DNA of 64,000 nucleotides from Streptosporangium album. GTDB lineage: Bacteria > Actinomycetota > Actinomycetes > Streptosporangiales > Streptosporangiaceae. Below the pieces are notes generated by a model. The model did not search any database. It saw only the letters and a list, made by a program, of their open reading frames with translations, and was not told the DNA's origin. Shown piece after piece: positions 51,595-61,503 of this stretch; within the stretch, counting starts at the first letter, position 1, and the number at the start of each line of letters is the position of its first letter. Position numbers and translations under genes: made by a program. The stretch is from NCBI RefSeq assembly GCF_014203795.1, contig NZ_JACHJU010000002.1:124001-188000 (forward strand), in the 5' to 3' direction.

Positions 51595-51866
51595 AGCAGG
51601 CTCCGATTCCCGCCTCCAGCGGCAAGGCCATCCGGCACCGGATCTCCCGAGGCGGCGACCGCCAGGCCAGCCGGGCCCTTCACCTGATCGCGCTGACCCG
51701 CATGGCCTGGTGTCCCACAACCCGCGCCTACATCGAGCGCCGCACCGCCGACGGCAAGTCCAAAGCCGAGCTCCGACGCTGTCTCAAGCGCTACATCGCC
51801 CGCGAGCTTTTCAAGGCCCTCATCAGCAGAAATAGCACAAGCGAACATCTTCAGAACGCCGCTTGA
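51595..51866 (+). pseudogene. IS110-family transposase C-terminal remnant
   Basis: The plus frame reads KQAPIPASSGKAIRHRISRG GDRQASRALHLIALTRMAWC ... RRTADGKSKAELRRCLKRYI ARELF and stops at 51866. This is the C-terminal (transposase_20) half of an IS110 protein. The N-terminal half is absent. It is on the opposite strand to the N-terminal fragment at 44866. Confidence 0.85.
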
Positions 51867-51869
51867 CAA

Positions 51870-52047
51870 GCATAGGAGCATCGGGGGCTTCACTCATCAA
51901 TGCCCGCACATACTTGCGGGCCTGCAATCGCGGCTCCCGCCTGCGGAAACAACAGACGATGGAACCCATGAGCTCATCCAGACACCGGCGGGCCGCCTCG
52001 ACCCCTACCATGGCAACAGCAGCCGCCTGATCATCTTCTTGCATCAC
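51870..52047 (-). pseudogene. IS701-type transposase N-terminal fragment
   Basis: From ATG 52047: CLDELMGSIVCCFRRREPRL then QARKYVRALMSEAP. The helix FRRREPR..A..Y.R.L is the N-terminal signature of one IS701 subgroup. The frame then enters the IS110 remnant. The gap 52048-52292 has no gene. Confidence 0.6.
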
Positions 52048-52292
52048 AACTCGAAGATCATAAGACGGCTGCCCTGCGTTACGGACCAGCCACCTTCAGT
52101 CAAGGATTACGATCTACGGCTTCCGTACTATGATCATCAGCAAGTTTCTCCACCGAGCCAAATCGCCCGGCGTGCCTGTCGCCGGGTTCCTGATGCATCG
52201 GTGGTCGATCAAGCACTGCGATACGTCGTTGGGTGTCTGACGCCTCAAGGCGTTCTTTCGCCGTGCCTCCCCCTCAATCGGAAGGTTCTTTT

Positions 52293-52631
52293 ATGCATAT
52301 TTCGAGTGTCGTTCGTTCCGCCGCGATGGCCCTCACAGTTCTGGCCCTGGTGTCGACGGTCTCTGCCTGTGGAGGTGGGGACAGCACTGCGGGGAGTGCT
52401 GGTGCCGGGAACATCGACAAGGCCGCTTTGATCGACAAGATGAAGGAGAAGCCGGAATCGAAGGATATTCCGGCTTCAACCATGGACTGTATGGTCGGTG
52501 CCTTGATGAAGTACGGTGACCAGGCCACATTGCAAGGAATCATTGATGGCAAGGTGAACGTCGACAATGACTTCAAAGCCTTTGGTGCGAAGGAGAAGCA
52601 GGTCCAGGAAGAGGTAAACAAGTGCCTCTAG
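52293..52631 (+). CDS. Small secreted lipoprotein
   Basis: 112 residues from ATG 52293 (GGAAGG upstream). A signal peptide with lipobox VSAC (Cys26) is followed by about 85 mature residues with two cysteines (MDCMVGALMK; EEVNKCL), likely disulfide-bonded, in a helical domain. Function unknown. Base composition is lower in GC than neighbours, suggesting acquisition. Confidence 0.7.
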   Translation: MHISSVVRSAAMALTVLALVSTVSACGGGDSTAGSAGAGNIDKAALIDKMKEKPESKDIPASTMDCMVGALMKYGDQATLQGIIDGKVNVDNDFKAFGAKEKQVQEEVNKCL

Positions 52632-52750
52632 CGCTGCCCCGCGCTAGAGAGGTTTAAGGGCCGGAGTTATATAGCCGTCTGGCGAGGCGTCACTCTCCAT
52701 CGCACCGTATCCACCACCTGAGCCGTGCGTGCTGTCATCGACAAGGCGCC

Positions 52751-52803
52751 TGCCCTGAACTGCGGATCAGAAGGTTGGGGTTTCGAGTACCTCCGGCCGC
52801 ACA
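52751..52803 (+). other. 3' half of a tRNA-Arg-like gene (possible attachment-site scar)
   Basis: CTGAACTGCGGATCAG gives an anticodon-stem-like helix, followed by AAGGT, a T arm GGGGT-TTCGAGT-ACCTC that still pairs, and CCGGCCGCAC resembling a 3' acceptor strand. The 5' acceptor and D arm do not fold upstream. The pattern is like the 3' half of an actinobacterial tRNA-Arg. Such halves arise where integrative elements insert into tRNA genes. Confidence 0.5.
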
Positions 52804-52809
52804 GATGCA

Positions 52810-52850
52810 CGAAGGCCCCTGAACAGGCGCTACGTCGTTAGGGGCCTTCG
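52810..52850 (+). terminator. Terminator after the tRNA-like fragment
   Basis: CGAAGGCCCCT (52810-52820) pairs with AGGGGCCTTCG (52840-52850), 11 bp with a 19-nt loop, followed by TGTTTTCTTGG. It lies just where a tRNA terminator would be. Confidence 0.75.
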
Positions 52851-53165
52851 TGTTTTCTTGGTTGCCTTGGCCGCTTGCTGCTGAGGCGATCTCGTGCGCC
52901 CAGCAGAACTGGAGGTGAAGCCGTGATATAGCGGCTGATCTGCATGTTCGTAAGCTCGTCGTCGCTTGCCGGTGGAAGTCCGATCCGGGTAGCTGCCAGG
53001 AGGCCCGGCAGCAGGCTGGCGGCTTCGTCTGGAAACGGGCGGGGTCGAAGCCCAGCGTCAAAGGCCCTGTAAGGGGAAGCAACGATGCGGTCCGCAGCAC
53101 GACGCGAAGCCTGCGGCGTCGTTACTCAGTGCCAGTGAACAGGCCGATCGTTAAGGCAACCGGTG

Positions 53166-53987
53166 TCAGTTGGATCGTGCGAGTCGCCGCCCCATGAGGA
53201 TGATCATCGCCCACAGGACCATGGCTTCGTGGTGCTCGGATAGGCGCTCGTGGTCGCGCACGCAGCGGCGGCGCTGGGAGATCCACGACAGTGTCCGTTC
53301 CAGCCCCCATCTGCGGGGCAGGGTGGACAGCCAATACTTGACCGGCTCCGGCTCGCCCGGTGGCCATTCGGCCAAAAGCCAGCACTCCGGCAGCTCTTCA
53401 CCGGCATGGGCACGGCGGATCATCCGGCCCGCGGGCCGCACCCGCAGCGCGGCGAACCGGGAGCGCAGCGGTCCCTTGGACCCGGGCCGCCAGGTCACCG
53501 TGTGCAGCGCGCGCCGCCCGGCGGCAGTAACGATCTGCCGGGCCGAGCGCGGCTTGTCTCGATAACGCGGCACCGGCCGCCGCCCGGTCCCCCGATACGG
53601 CGCGACGGTCCGGCAGGCCCCGGCACCCAGCAGCGCGGTATCGGAACGCACCCCCACCACGTACGGGATGCCACGCCCGGTCAGGCCCAGGCGAAAGGCC
53701 CCGGCTTGGCCGTAGCCCTCATCGGCGACCACCAACGGCGGATCCAGCCCCCAACTCTCCAGCTCGTCGATCATGTCCAGAGCCAGCTGCCACTTGGGCA
53801 CATGACCGACGTCGGCGGGGATTCGGCAGCGCCGCCGGCGCGCCGTCACCGCGGCCGGATCCTCTGCCCGCGGCGAGGCCGCATCCCACTGCTCAGGCAC
53901 GAACAGCCGCCAGTTCACCGGACAGGAGGCGACGTCGGTGACCAGATGCACGCTCGGCGCGACCTGGCAGTTCGCGGTCTTGCCCAG
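53166..53987 (-). pseudogene. Chimeric transposase: IS701 middle with IS5-type C-terminus
   Basis: After the interrupting ISAzo13 element the IS701-type frame resumes (ALGKTANCQVAPSVHLVTDV; VNWRLFVPEQWDAA; ADVGHVPKWQLALDMIDELE; VVADEGYGQ). At KYWLSTLP near 53312 it switches in frame to RRWGLERTLSWISQRRRCVR DHERLSEHHEAMVLWAMIIL, the C-terminus of an IS5-type transposase. The join removes the IS701 C-terminus. Confidence 0.82.
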
Positions 53988-55746
53988 GGCTTGTTCGTGA
54001 ATAACTGTCAGAGTTGATCTGCGGGACCGGGTCGACGGTGAGACGCTGGAGCATGACCGCCTCTTCGAAGGAAGATGTACCCGCAGCCGAGCTGCGGGCC
54101 AAGTTCGAGCAGATCCTGCCGCACCTTGACGAGCGGTGCCGTCGCCTCTACCTGGCCAGCGAGGCCGCCGTGCTCGGCCATGGCGGGATTGCCCTGGTGG
54201 CCGCAGCCTCCGGCATCAGTACCGCCACCATCGCGCGTGGCATCATCGAGCTGGAGACGCACCCCGCGCCGACCCGCCGCATCCGGGCCTCGGGCGCCGG
54301 GCGCAAACCGCTGACAGTCACCGACCCCGGCCTGCTACCGGCCCTTGAGTCACTGATCGAGCCGCACACTCGCGGCGACCCCGTCTCCCCACTGCGCTGG
54401 ACCACGCTGTCGCTGCGCAGCCTGGCCCATGCCCTTTCCGCGCAGAAGCATCCGATCGGTGCCACAACCGTCGGCCACCTGCTGCACGGCCTGGGCTACA
54501 GCCTGCAGGGCACGGCCAAGACCACCGAAGGCACCCGGCATCCGGATCGCGACGCCCAGTTTGCCCATCTCAACGCCACCGCCGCCGCCTTCCTCGACGA
54601 CGACCAGCCGGTGATCAGCATCGACACCAAAGCCAAAGAGTGGCTCGGCAACCGCGACCGGCCTGGACGTACCTGGCAACCGGGAAAGAACCCGATCAAG
54701 GTGGACAGCCACACCCTCGTCACCAGCGACCAGCCAGTGGCCATCCCCTACGGAATCTACGACCTCGCCACCAACAGCGGCTGGGTCAACGTCGGAACCG
54801 ATCACGACACCGCCGAGTTCGCGGTGGAGTCCGTCCGCCGCTGGTGGCGACGCCGCGGTTGTCTCGACCACCCGCACGCCACCCGGCTGTTGATCACCGC
54901 GGACGCCGGTGGCTCCAACAACCCCCGCTACTGGACATGGAAGAAGCAACTACACGACTTCGCCCGCGAGAGCGGCCTTGAGATCACGGTCTGCCACTTT
55001 CCTCCCGGCACTTCGAAGTGGAACAAGATCGAGCACCGGATGTTCTGCCACATCACCGCCAACTGGCGTGGCCGCCCGCTGACCAGCTACCAGGTCGTCA
55101 TCGAGACGATCGCCGCGACGACAACAGAGGCCGGACTGAGAGTCAGCGCCGAACTGGACACCGGCAACTACCCACTGGGCACCGCCATCACGCCCGCCGA
55201 GTTCCATGCCCTGCCGATCACACCCGATGCATTCCACGGCGACTGGAACTACACCCTGGCCCCCACCCCTCCCAGACTTTCCGAAGAAGCCGAGACCAAC
55301 CAACCGATCGATCCGGACGTGACCTGGATGCTCACCGATCCGGCCCTGACCGGCATGCCGCGCTCGGACTTCGCCCGCCTGGTGCAGATCTCGGAGCCCT
55401 ACTGGGACGCGCTGGCAGAGGCGGCCTTTCAACGCCGTTTCCACCGCCCGCGCCGCTACCTCCATCCGCAGACCAGCAGCCTAGATCACTTCCACCGGCT
55501 CCTGACCGCTTTACTCCGTCGCCGCAAGGCCGCGACCAGCACCCTCCTAGCCCGCCTGCTGGGCGTCACCCGCACCAACCTGTCCAACCAGTTCCAAGAT
55601 GGCCACCGGATCCTCGACCTGCACAAAATCTCCGTCACGCCGATCCCCGGATCGCCCGCACGTACGCTCGAGCAACTGCAAGATCGTATTACGTCCGCCG
55701 ATGACTGCCCCGCAGATCAACTCTGACAGTTATTCACGAACAAGCC
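53988..55746 (+). mobile_element. ISAzo13-family insertion sequence, complete
   Basis: 1759 bp. Terminal inverted repeats of 38 bp match perfectly (53988-54025 and 55709-55746; outermost GGCTTGTTCGTGAATAAC). A 5-bp target duplication CCCAG lies at 53983-53987 and 55747-55751. Joining the flanks restores the IS701-type reading frame (GALGKTAN), which confirms both ends. Confidence 0.93.
54053..55726 (+). CDS. ISAzo13-family transposase
   Basis: 557 residues from ATG 54053. DDE residues: VISIDTKAKEWLGNRDR, LLITADAGGSNNPRYW and GTSKWNKIEHRMFCHI. The N-terminal HTH region (LVAAASGISTATIARGIIEL) and the length fit the family. Ends 20 bp before the right end. Probably active, given intact ends. 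Confidence 0.92.
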   Translation: MTASSKEDVPAAELRAKFEQILPHLDERCRRLYLASEAAVLGHGGIALVAAASGISTATIARGIIELETHPAPTRRIRASGAGRKPLTVTDPGLLPALESLIEPHTRGDPVSPLRWTTLSLRSLAHALSAQKHPIGATTVGHLLHGLGYSLQGTAKTTEGTRHPDRDAQFAHLNATAAAFLDDDQPVISIDTKAKEWLGNRDRPGRTWQPGKNPIKVDSHTLVTSDQPVAIPYGIYDLATNSGWVNVGTDHDTAEFAVESVRRWWRRRGCLDHPHATRLLITADAGGSNNPRYWTWKKQLHDFARESGLEITVCHFPPGTSKWNKIEHRMFCHITANWRGRPLTSYQVVIETIAATTTEAGLRVSAELDTGNYPLGTAITPAEFHALPITPDAFHGDWNYTLAPTPPRLSEEAETNQPIDPDVTWMLTDPALTGMPRSDFARLVQISEPYWDALAEAAFQRRFHRPRRYLHPQTSSLDHFHRLLTALLRRRKAATSTLLARLLGVTRTNLSNQFQDGHRILDLHKISVTPIPGSPARTLEQLQDRITSADDCPADQL

Positions 55747-55751
55747 CCCAG

Positions 55752-56105
55752 CGCCCCGCAGTACTGCGCGGCCACCCCCGGCGACTCATCGCCGTCCTTG
55801 ACAAAGGACACATCATCGACCACCCATGCCACCGGGTTGATCGCCGCATCCATCCGCCAGGCCAGCTCGGCCAGCACCAGTTGATGCGACCAGGGGGCAT
55901 CGGTGCAGAACTGCTGCAGCCCTTGGCGGTCCACGCCCAGCCGGGCCGCCATCGGCTCCATCGATTTACGCGCTCCATCGGTCAGCAGGCCGCGCACATA
56001 CCGCTCGCCCCACCGCCGCTGATCAGCACGGGCGAAACCGGAGAACATCTCAGCGGCAAACGTCTCCAGCCGCGCCCGCACGGCCTCGAGTTCTTGAGGG
56101 GTCAT
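55752..56105 (-). pseudogene. IS701-type transposase, N-terminal part
   Basis: MTPQELEAVRARLETFAAEM starts a standard IS701 protein: GLLTDGARKSMEPMAARLGV, AWVVDDVSFVKDGDESPGVA AQYCGALG, where the ISAzo13 element interrupts it. The rest continues at 53987. Related to, but different from, the intact IS701 at 5149. CTAG at 56164-56167 may mark the element's right edge. Confidence 0.88.
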
Positions 56106-56327
56106 CTTCCCTCACCCCCAAACAGGTGACATACCGTCCCCTACCCGAGGTAACCAAGCCCTACTAGTGACACGCCGAATCAGCGCGCGTCGACGCATTT
56201 CCGCAGTTCACCCCAAGGATGCATGCACTATGCCGCACACACGTCTGCGGAACGCAGGTTGCCCGGTTCGTCGTTGACCACGCCACCGCGTTCCGCCGGT
56301 GACGCCGCCGCCGGCGGAGAGGAGTCC

Positions 56328-59300
56328 CTAGGCGCGCAGGCGCAGTCCCCTCGGAGTCGGGTGGAACCCGGCCTCCTCCAGGGCGGCGCCCAGGGGGGAG
56401 TCGTTGATGGCGGCGCCGTCCGCCCGCTCCACGGTCAGCTTGCCGAGGGCGCCGTCGCGGACGGCCAGGGCCAGCGCGTCCACGGCGGGCCTGAGGCGGT
56501 CGCCGTCGGTGAAGGACAGCAGGGTCTTGCCGCCGCGCTCGACGTAGAGCACCAGGTGCCCGTCCACGAGCACCACCAGGGAGCCCGCCTTCCGGCCCGG
56601 CTTGTGGGACACCTCACCGGGGTGGGCGGGCCAGGACAGGGCCGCGCCGTACGGGTTGGCCGGGTCGGCCGCCGCCAGCACCACCGCCCGCCGGCCGTTT
56701 CCGTCCGGTTTCCGGGTGCTCCACGGGTCGGGTGCGCCGTCACCCGATGGCGCGGCGGTGGCGCGCATCCGGTCGACGGCTCCGGGGAGGGCGAACTGGG
56801 CGCCGCCCAGCCCCTCGACGAAGTAGCCCCGGCGGCACCGGCCACTCTCCTCGAAGGCGCGGAGCACCTGGTAGATCGCGGCGAACCCGCCGGGCAGCCG
56901 CTCTGCGGTCACCGCGCCCCGCGTCACCACGCCGTGCCGCTCCAGCAGCACCTCGGCCTGGGCGTGCGCCCGCTGGGTCGGATCGCCGGCCGCCTGCGGC
57001 AGCAGCCACCAGCGACCGCCCACGGTCGGCGGCCCGCTCCGGGTGGGCAGCACCGGCCGCCGCCTGCGCGTCGCGGCCGGACGATGAGCGGGACGGCCGG
57101 TGCCGAGCGTGGCCCGCAGCGGTGCGAGGGTGTCACCGGTGATCCGCCCGGCCCACACCAGGTCCCATACGGCGGCGGCCAGCGCCGCGTCGTCCGGGAT
57201 CACGCCGGTCATGAGGGTGCCGACCCGGCTCGCCAACTCCCGGAAGAACAGCGCCCCGCCGCCGCCGAGCACCTCCACGACCGCCCCGTGCAGCGGTGTC
57301 ATGGTGATCTCCAGCGGTTCGGGCATCAGCAGGGGGGCGGTGTCGGCGAAGTACAGAGCCACCCAGCCATCCCCGCCTGGGAGAGATCCCTGTCCCGCCC
57401 AGACGACCTCCCCGGAGGACGTCAGCTCGTCCAGCAGCGACGGATCGTATCCGGGCACCCGCGAGGGCAGGATCAACGTCTCCAGCGCGGAGGCGGGCAC
57501 CGCCGCGCCTTGGAGCTGCTCGACCGCGCCGACCAGCGCGTCGATGGGCGGCCTGCCCCGCTGCGGACTGCCGGTGATGCCATGCCAGGCGGGGGCGAAG
57601 GCGGCCAGGGTCTCGGGGGAGACCGGCTCCACCTCTTTGCGGAGCCGGGCCAGGGACCTGCGGCGCAGCATCCGCAACACCCCGGCGTCGCACCACTCCT
57701 CTCCCCGGCCGCCCGGCCTGAACTCCCCGTTCACTACCCGGCCGGAGGCGGCCAGGCGGCGCAGCGTGTCGGTGACTACCGCGGGGCCGATGCCGAACCT
57801 GGCGGCGGCCGTGTCGGCCGGGAAGGGAGCGCGGGTGCGGGCGTGCCGGGCGACCAGGTCGCCCAGCGGGTCGTCCACCGGCTCCAGGAAGGCGTGCGGC
57901 ACCCCCACCGGCAGCGGCACGCCGAGCGCGTCGCGCAGCCGGGTGGCGTCCTCGATCGCCGCCCACTGCTCCTGTCCGGCCACCCGTACCCGGATCGCTC
58001 TCCGTGCGCTCTCCAGATCGGCGAGCCAGGCCGGGTCACCCTCGCGCAGGCTCACATCGGCCGCGAGGAGGGGGCCGTGCGAACGGAGCAGGTCGGCCAG
58101 GTCCTCGGCGTCGCGGAGCGACCGGTCCAGCCGGGCCAGCTCGCGCTCGGTGTCGGCGATCACATCGGGGTCGAGCAGCTCGCGCAGGTCCGCCTGGCCC
58201 AGCAGTTCGGCCAGCAGGCTCGTGTCGAGTGCGAGCGCCTGGGCGCGGCGCTCGGCCAGCGGGGCGTCCCCCTCGTACATGAATGCGCCGACGTAGTTGA
58301 ACAGCAGCGACGCCGCGAACGGCGACGCCTGGGAGGTCTCGACCTCGACCAGCCGCACCCGCCGCGCCGAGATATCCCGCATGAGCTGGACCAGCCCCGG
58401 GACGTCGAACACGTCCTGCAGGCATTCGCGCATCGTCTCCAGTACCACCGGGAACGAACCGTAGCGGCCGGCCACGTTCAGCAGGTGCGAGGCCCGCTGC
58501 CGCTGCTGCCAGAGCGGAGTGCGCCTGCCGGGAGTGTGGCGCGGGAGCAGCAGGGACCGCCCCGCGCACTCCCGGAACCGCGCCGCGAACAGCGCCGACC
58601 CGCCGAGCTCCTCGGTGACGATCTGCTCGATCTCCTCGGCGTCGAAGGTCGCCACGTCCGACGGGGGGCCGGACAGGGTGTCGGGGATGCGCAGCACGAT
58701 CCCGTCGTCGGAATGGACGGCCTGGACGTCGACGCCGTAGCGCTCCCGCAGCCGCCGCCCGATGGCCAGGGCCCACGGCGCGTGCACCCGCGCTCCGTAC
58801 GGTGAATGCACCACGACCCGCCAGTCGCCCAGCTCGTCGTGGAACCGCTCGACCACCAGTGTCCGGTCATCCGGCACATATCCGGTGGCCTCTCGCTGCT
58901 CGGCCAGGTAGGACAGCAGGTTGGCCGCGGCGAACTCGTCGAGCCCGGCCGCCCTGATCCGCTCCAGCGCGCCTCTGCGCGCCGGATCCTCCCGCTCGGT
59001 GGGACCCGGATCCACGCAGCCGGGCACCGGACCTCCCCGCTCCGCGGAGCCGGTTTTCAGGCCGCTCCGCGCGGAGGCGCCCGGCCGGGAATCGTCGCGG
59101 TGGTCTCCCTTTCCACCGGGGCCCGGCTTGACGCCGGAGTCGGCGCCCGCGCCCGCGCCGGACATCTCGCGGAGGAACGCGCCGATCGCCCTGCCCAGCT
59201 CCGCCGGGCGCCCTGCGCTGTCGCCGTGCCAGAACGGGAGCTTGCCCGGCTGTCCGGGCGCGGGGGAGACCAGCACCCGGTCGGCCGTGATGTCCTCGAT

Positions 59301-61169
59301 CCGCCAGGAGGTCGCGCCCAGCACGAACACGTCACCGACCCGGGACTCGTAGACCATCTCCTCGTCCAGCTCACCGACCCGGGAGGACTTCTCCCCGACC
59401 AGGAAGACGCCGAACAGCCCCCGGTCGGGGATCGTGCCGCCGTTGGTCACGGCCAGCCGCTGGGCCCCGGGCCGTCCCCGCAGGGTGCCGGTGACCCGGT
59501 CCCACACGATGCGCGGGCGCAGCTCGGCGAACTCCTCGCTCGGGTAGCGCCCCGCGAGCATGTCGAGCGTCGCCTCCAGCACGCTGCGGGGAAGCGTCCG
59601 GTAGGGAGCCGCACGCCGCAGGAGGGTCTCCAGCTCGTCGACCGTCCACTCGTCGAGGGCGGTCATGGCCACGATCTGCTGGGCGAGCACGTCCAGGGGG
59701 TTGCGCGGATAGCGGAGCTCCTCGATCTCCCCGCTTCTCATCCGTTCGGCCACCACGGTCGTCTGGACCAGGTCACCCCGGTATTTGGGGAAGATCACGC
59801 CCCGTGAGACGGCCCCCACCTGGTGCCCGGCCCGGCCGATCCGCTGCAGGCCACTGGCCACGCTCGGCGGCGACTCCACGCAGGCGACCAGGTCCACCGC
59901 GCCCATGTCGATGCCGAGCTCCAGGCTGGAGGTCGCGACCACCGCCGGCAGCCGCCCCGACTTGAGCGCCTCCTCGATCTGGGAGCGCTCCTCCTTCGAC
60001 ACCGATCCGTGGTGCGCCCGCACGATCTCCGGGACCGCTCCCTTGGCGGCACCGGCCTGCGCCATCATCGCCGCCGGGGTGGACAGGGACGCCGGCGGCG
60101 CGGGGAAGCCCTCGGCCCAGTGCACCGGCTCCGACGGCTCCGCCCCGCCGGTCCTGCGCTCCCATGCCAGCTCGTTGAGACGGGTGCACAGCCGCTCGGC
60201 CAGCCGCCGGGAGTTGGCGAAGACGATCGTCGAGCTGTGGTCTCCGATCAGGTCGAACAGCCGCCCCTCCACATGCGGCCAGATGGAGCGCCGGGCCGGA
60301 GGCTCGACCAGCCACTCGTCGTCGTCGGGCCGGGGCGGGCGCGGGGCGCCGTCGAGCTCGGTCATGTCCTCGATCGGAACGACCACCTCGATCTCGATCT
60401 CCTTCTCGGAGGGCGGCTGGACCACCGTCGCGGGGCGGGAGCCGCCGAGGAAGGCGGCCACCTCGCTCACCGGCCGGACCGTCGCCGACAGGCCGATGCG
60501 TTGCGCGGGCTCGGGGAGCAGGGCGTCGAGCCGCTCCAGGCTGAGGGCCAGGTGCGCGCCGCGCTTGGTGGCGGCCACGGCGTGCACCTCGTCGACGATG
60601 ACCGTCTCCACGCCCCGCAGCGCCTCACGGGCCTGGCTGGTCAGCAGCAGGAACAGCGACTCCGGGGTGGTGATGAGGATGTCCGCCGGCCTGGCCGCGA
60701 AGCGGCGCCGCTCCTGCGGCGAGGTGTCGCCCGAGCGGATCGCCACCGAGATCTCCGGCACCGCGAGCCCGAGCCGCCGCGCGGTCTGCCGCATTCCGGC
60801 CAGTGGCGCCCGGAGGTTGCGCTCGACGTCCACCGCGAGGGCTTTGAGCGGCGACACGTAGAGCACCCGGCACCGCCCCGCGGGGACGTCGTCCTCACGC
60901 GAGCGCCCCCGTCCGCCCGCGGTGTTCTCGGCGGGCCCGCCTGTCGCGGCCGCGCGCTCGGCGGCCAGCCGGTCGAGCGACCACAGGAACGCGGCCAGCG
61001 TCTTGCCGGAGCCGGTGGGCGCGACCACGAGAGTGTTGTCCCCCCGGGCGATCGACGCCCACGCCCCCTCCTGGGCGGCGGTGGGCGAGGCGAAGGCTCC
61101 GGTGAACCAGCCCCTGGTCACAGGGCTGAAGTGGTCGAGCGCTGATCCGGTCACGGCTCCATAGTGCAT
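56328..61169 (-). CDS. lhr: Lhr-like ATP-dependent helicase
   Basis: 1613 residues, the long actinobacterial Lhr form. Walker A APTGSGKTLAAFLWSLDRL (50-68), DEVHAVAATKRGAHLA, SATVRP, motif VVATSSLELGIDMG and QRIGRAGHQ are in order, followed by the winged helix and the long Lhr C-terminal region. Lhr-Core is a 3'-5' DNA/RNA-DNA helicase involved in DNA repair. A Gly/Ala/Pro-rich spacer near residues 665-735 interrupts the core and C-terminal parts. Confidence 0.93.
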   Translation of the reverse strand: MHYGAVTGSALDHFSPVTRGWFTGAFASPTAAQEGAWASIARGDNTLVVAPTGSGKTLAAFLWSLDRLAAERAAATGGPAENTAGGRGRSREDDVPAGRCRVLYVSPLKALAVDVERNLRAPLAGMRQTARRLGLAVPEISVAIRSGDTSPQERRRFAARPADILITTPESLFLLLTSQAREALRGVETVIVDEVHAVAATKRGAHLALSLERLDALLPEPAQRIGLSATVRPVSEVAAFLGGSRPATVVQPPSEKEIEIEVVVPIEDMTELDGAPRPPRPDDDEWLVEPPARRSIWPHVEGRLFDLIGDHSSTIVFANSRRLAERLCTRLNELAWERRTGGAEPSEPVHWAEGFPAPPASLSTPAAMMAQAGAAKGAVPEIVRAHHGSVSKEERSQIEEALKSGRLPAVVATSSLELGIDMGAVDLVACVESPPSVASGLQRIGRAGHQVGAVSRGVIFPKYRGDLVQTTVVAERMRSGEIEELRYPRNPLDVLAQQIVAMTALDEWTVDELETLLRRAAPYRTLPRSVLEATLDMLAGRYPSEEFAELRPRIVWDRVTGTLRGRPGAQRLAVTNGGTIPDRGLFGVFLVGEKSSRVGELDEEMVYESRVGDVFVLGATSWRIEDITADRVLVSPAPGQPGKLPFWHGDSAGRPAELGRAIGAFLREMSGAGAGADSGVKPGPGGKGDHRDDSRPGASARSGLKTGSAERGGPVPGCVDPGPTEREDPARRGALERIRAAGLDEFAAANLLSYLAEQREATGYVPDDRTLVVERFHDELGDWRVVVHSPYGARVHAPWALAIGRRLRERYGVDVQAVHSDDGIVLRIPDTLSGPPSDVATFDAEEIEQIVTEELGGSALFAARFRECAGRSLLLPRHTPGRRTPLWQQRQRASHLLNVAGRYGSFPVVLETMRECLQDVFDVPGLVQLMRDISARRVRLVEVETSQASPFAASLLFNYVGAFMYEGDAPLAERRAQALALDTSLLAELLGQADLRELLDPDVIADTERELARLDRSLRDAEDLADLLRSHGPLLAADVSLREGDPAWLADLESARRAIRVRVAGQEQWAAIEDATRLRDALGVPLPVGVPHAFLEPVDDPLGDLVARHARTRAPFPADTAAARFGIGPAVVTDTLRRLAASGRVVNGEFRPGGRGEEWCDAGVLRMLRRRSLARLRKEVEPVSPETLAAFAPAWHGITGSPQRGRPPIDALVGAVEQLQGAAVPASALETLILPSRVPGYDPSLLDELTSSGEVVWAGQGSLPGGDGWVALYFADTAPLLMPEPLEITMTPLHGAVVEVLGGGGALFFRELASRVGTLMTGVIPDDAALAAAVWDLVWAGRITGDTLAPLRATLGTGRPAHRPAATRRRRPVLPTRSGPPTVGGRWWLLPQAAGDPTQRAHAQAEVLLERHGVVTRGAVTAERLPGGFAAIYQVLRAFEESGRCRRGYFVEGLGGAQFALPGAVDRMRATAAPSGDGAPDPWSTRKPDGNGRRAVVLAAADPANPYGAALSWPAHPGEVSHKPGRKAGSLVVLVDGHLVLYVERGGKTLLSFTDGDRLRPAVDALALAVRDGALGKLTVERADGAAINDSPLGAALEEAGFHPTPRGLRLRA

Positions 61170-61503
61170 TGCCCCACCGACAGAATCCGCCCATGGGACG
61201 GAGGCCTACGGTTGGGAGAAAAGCACCATCAAGGTGTCCGAGCCGCCTATTAACTGTTTTGTCCGTATGCGCCTCGGGTGCGCAGCTATGACGAGCGCCT
61301 GGTCCTCTCCTCCATGAGAGCGGTTCTCGTTTGATCCGGGAGCCTGAGCTGCCGGTGGTGCTGGTCCGGCGCACCGGCACCTTCATGGAGATCGTGGAGG
61401 AGGTCCTCGCCACCATGGCGTGACGGCTGGGGAAGGTTCACCGGGTCCCATCACGGAGATAGAGACCAGACGAACATCCGACGCATTGAGCGGTGAGCCA
61501 GCG
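61170..61503. other. Gap with a short gene-end relic
   Basis: No complete gene. The plus frame ending at 61423 reads REPELPVVLVRRTGTFMEIV EEVLATMA, which looks like a true C-terminus without its gene. The rest is the divergent promoter region of lhr and the VOC gene. Confidence 0.35.

Larger units (their letters stand above)
52632..53165. other. Gap with tRNA fragment, terminator and IS5-like end
   Basis: No protein gene is supported. It contains the tRNA-like fragment and terminator described separately, and then, up to 53165, the outer end of the transposase remnant at 53166. Confidence 0.5.

Noticed and set aside
52729..52803. Complete tRNA gene
   Set aside because: The 5' acceptor and D arm do not pair, and the anticodon loop would be abnormal; only the 3' half is credible.
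52735..53100. Minus-strand frame containing GGTRNPNLLIRSSGQ
   Set aside because: This translation is a known false-protein signature of antisense tRNA 3' ends and supports the tRNA fragment instead.
56223..58805. 860-codon plus-strand frame opposite lhr
   Set aside because: Antisense of the Lhr C-terminal region; no recognisable domain.
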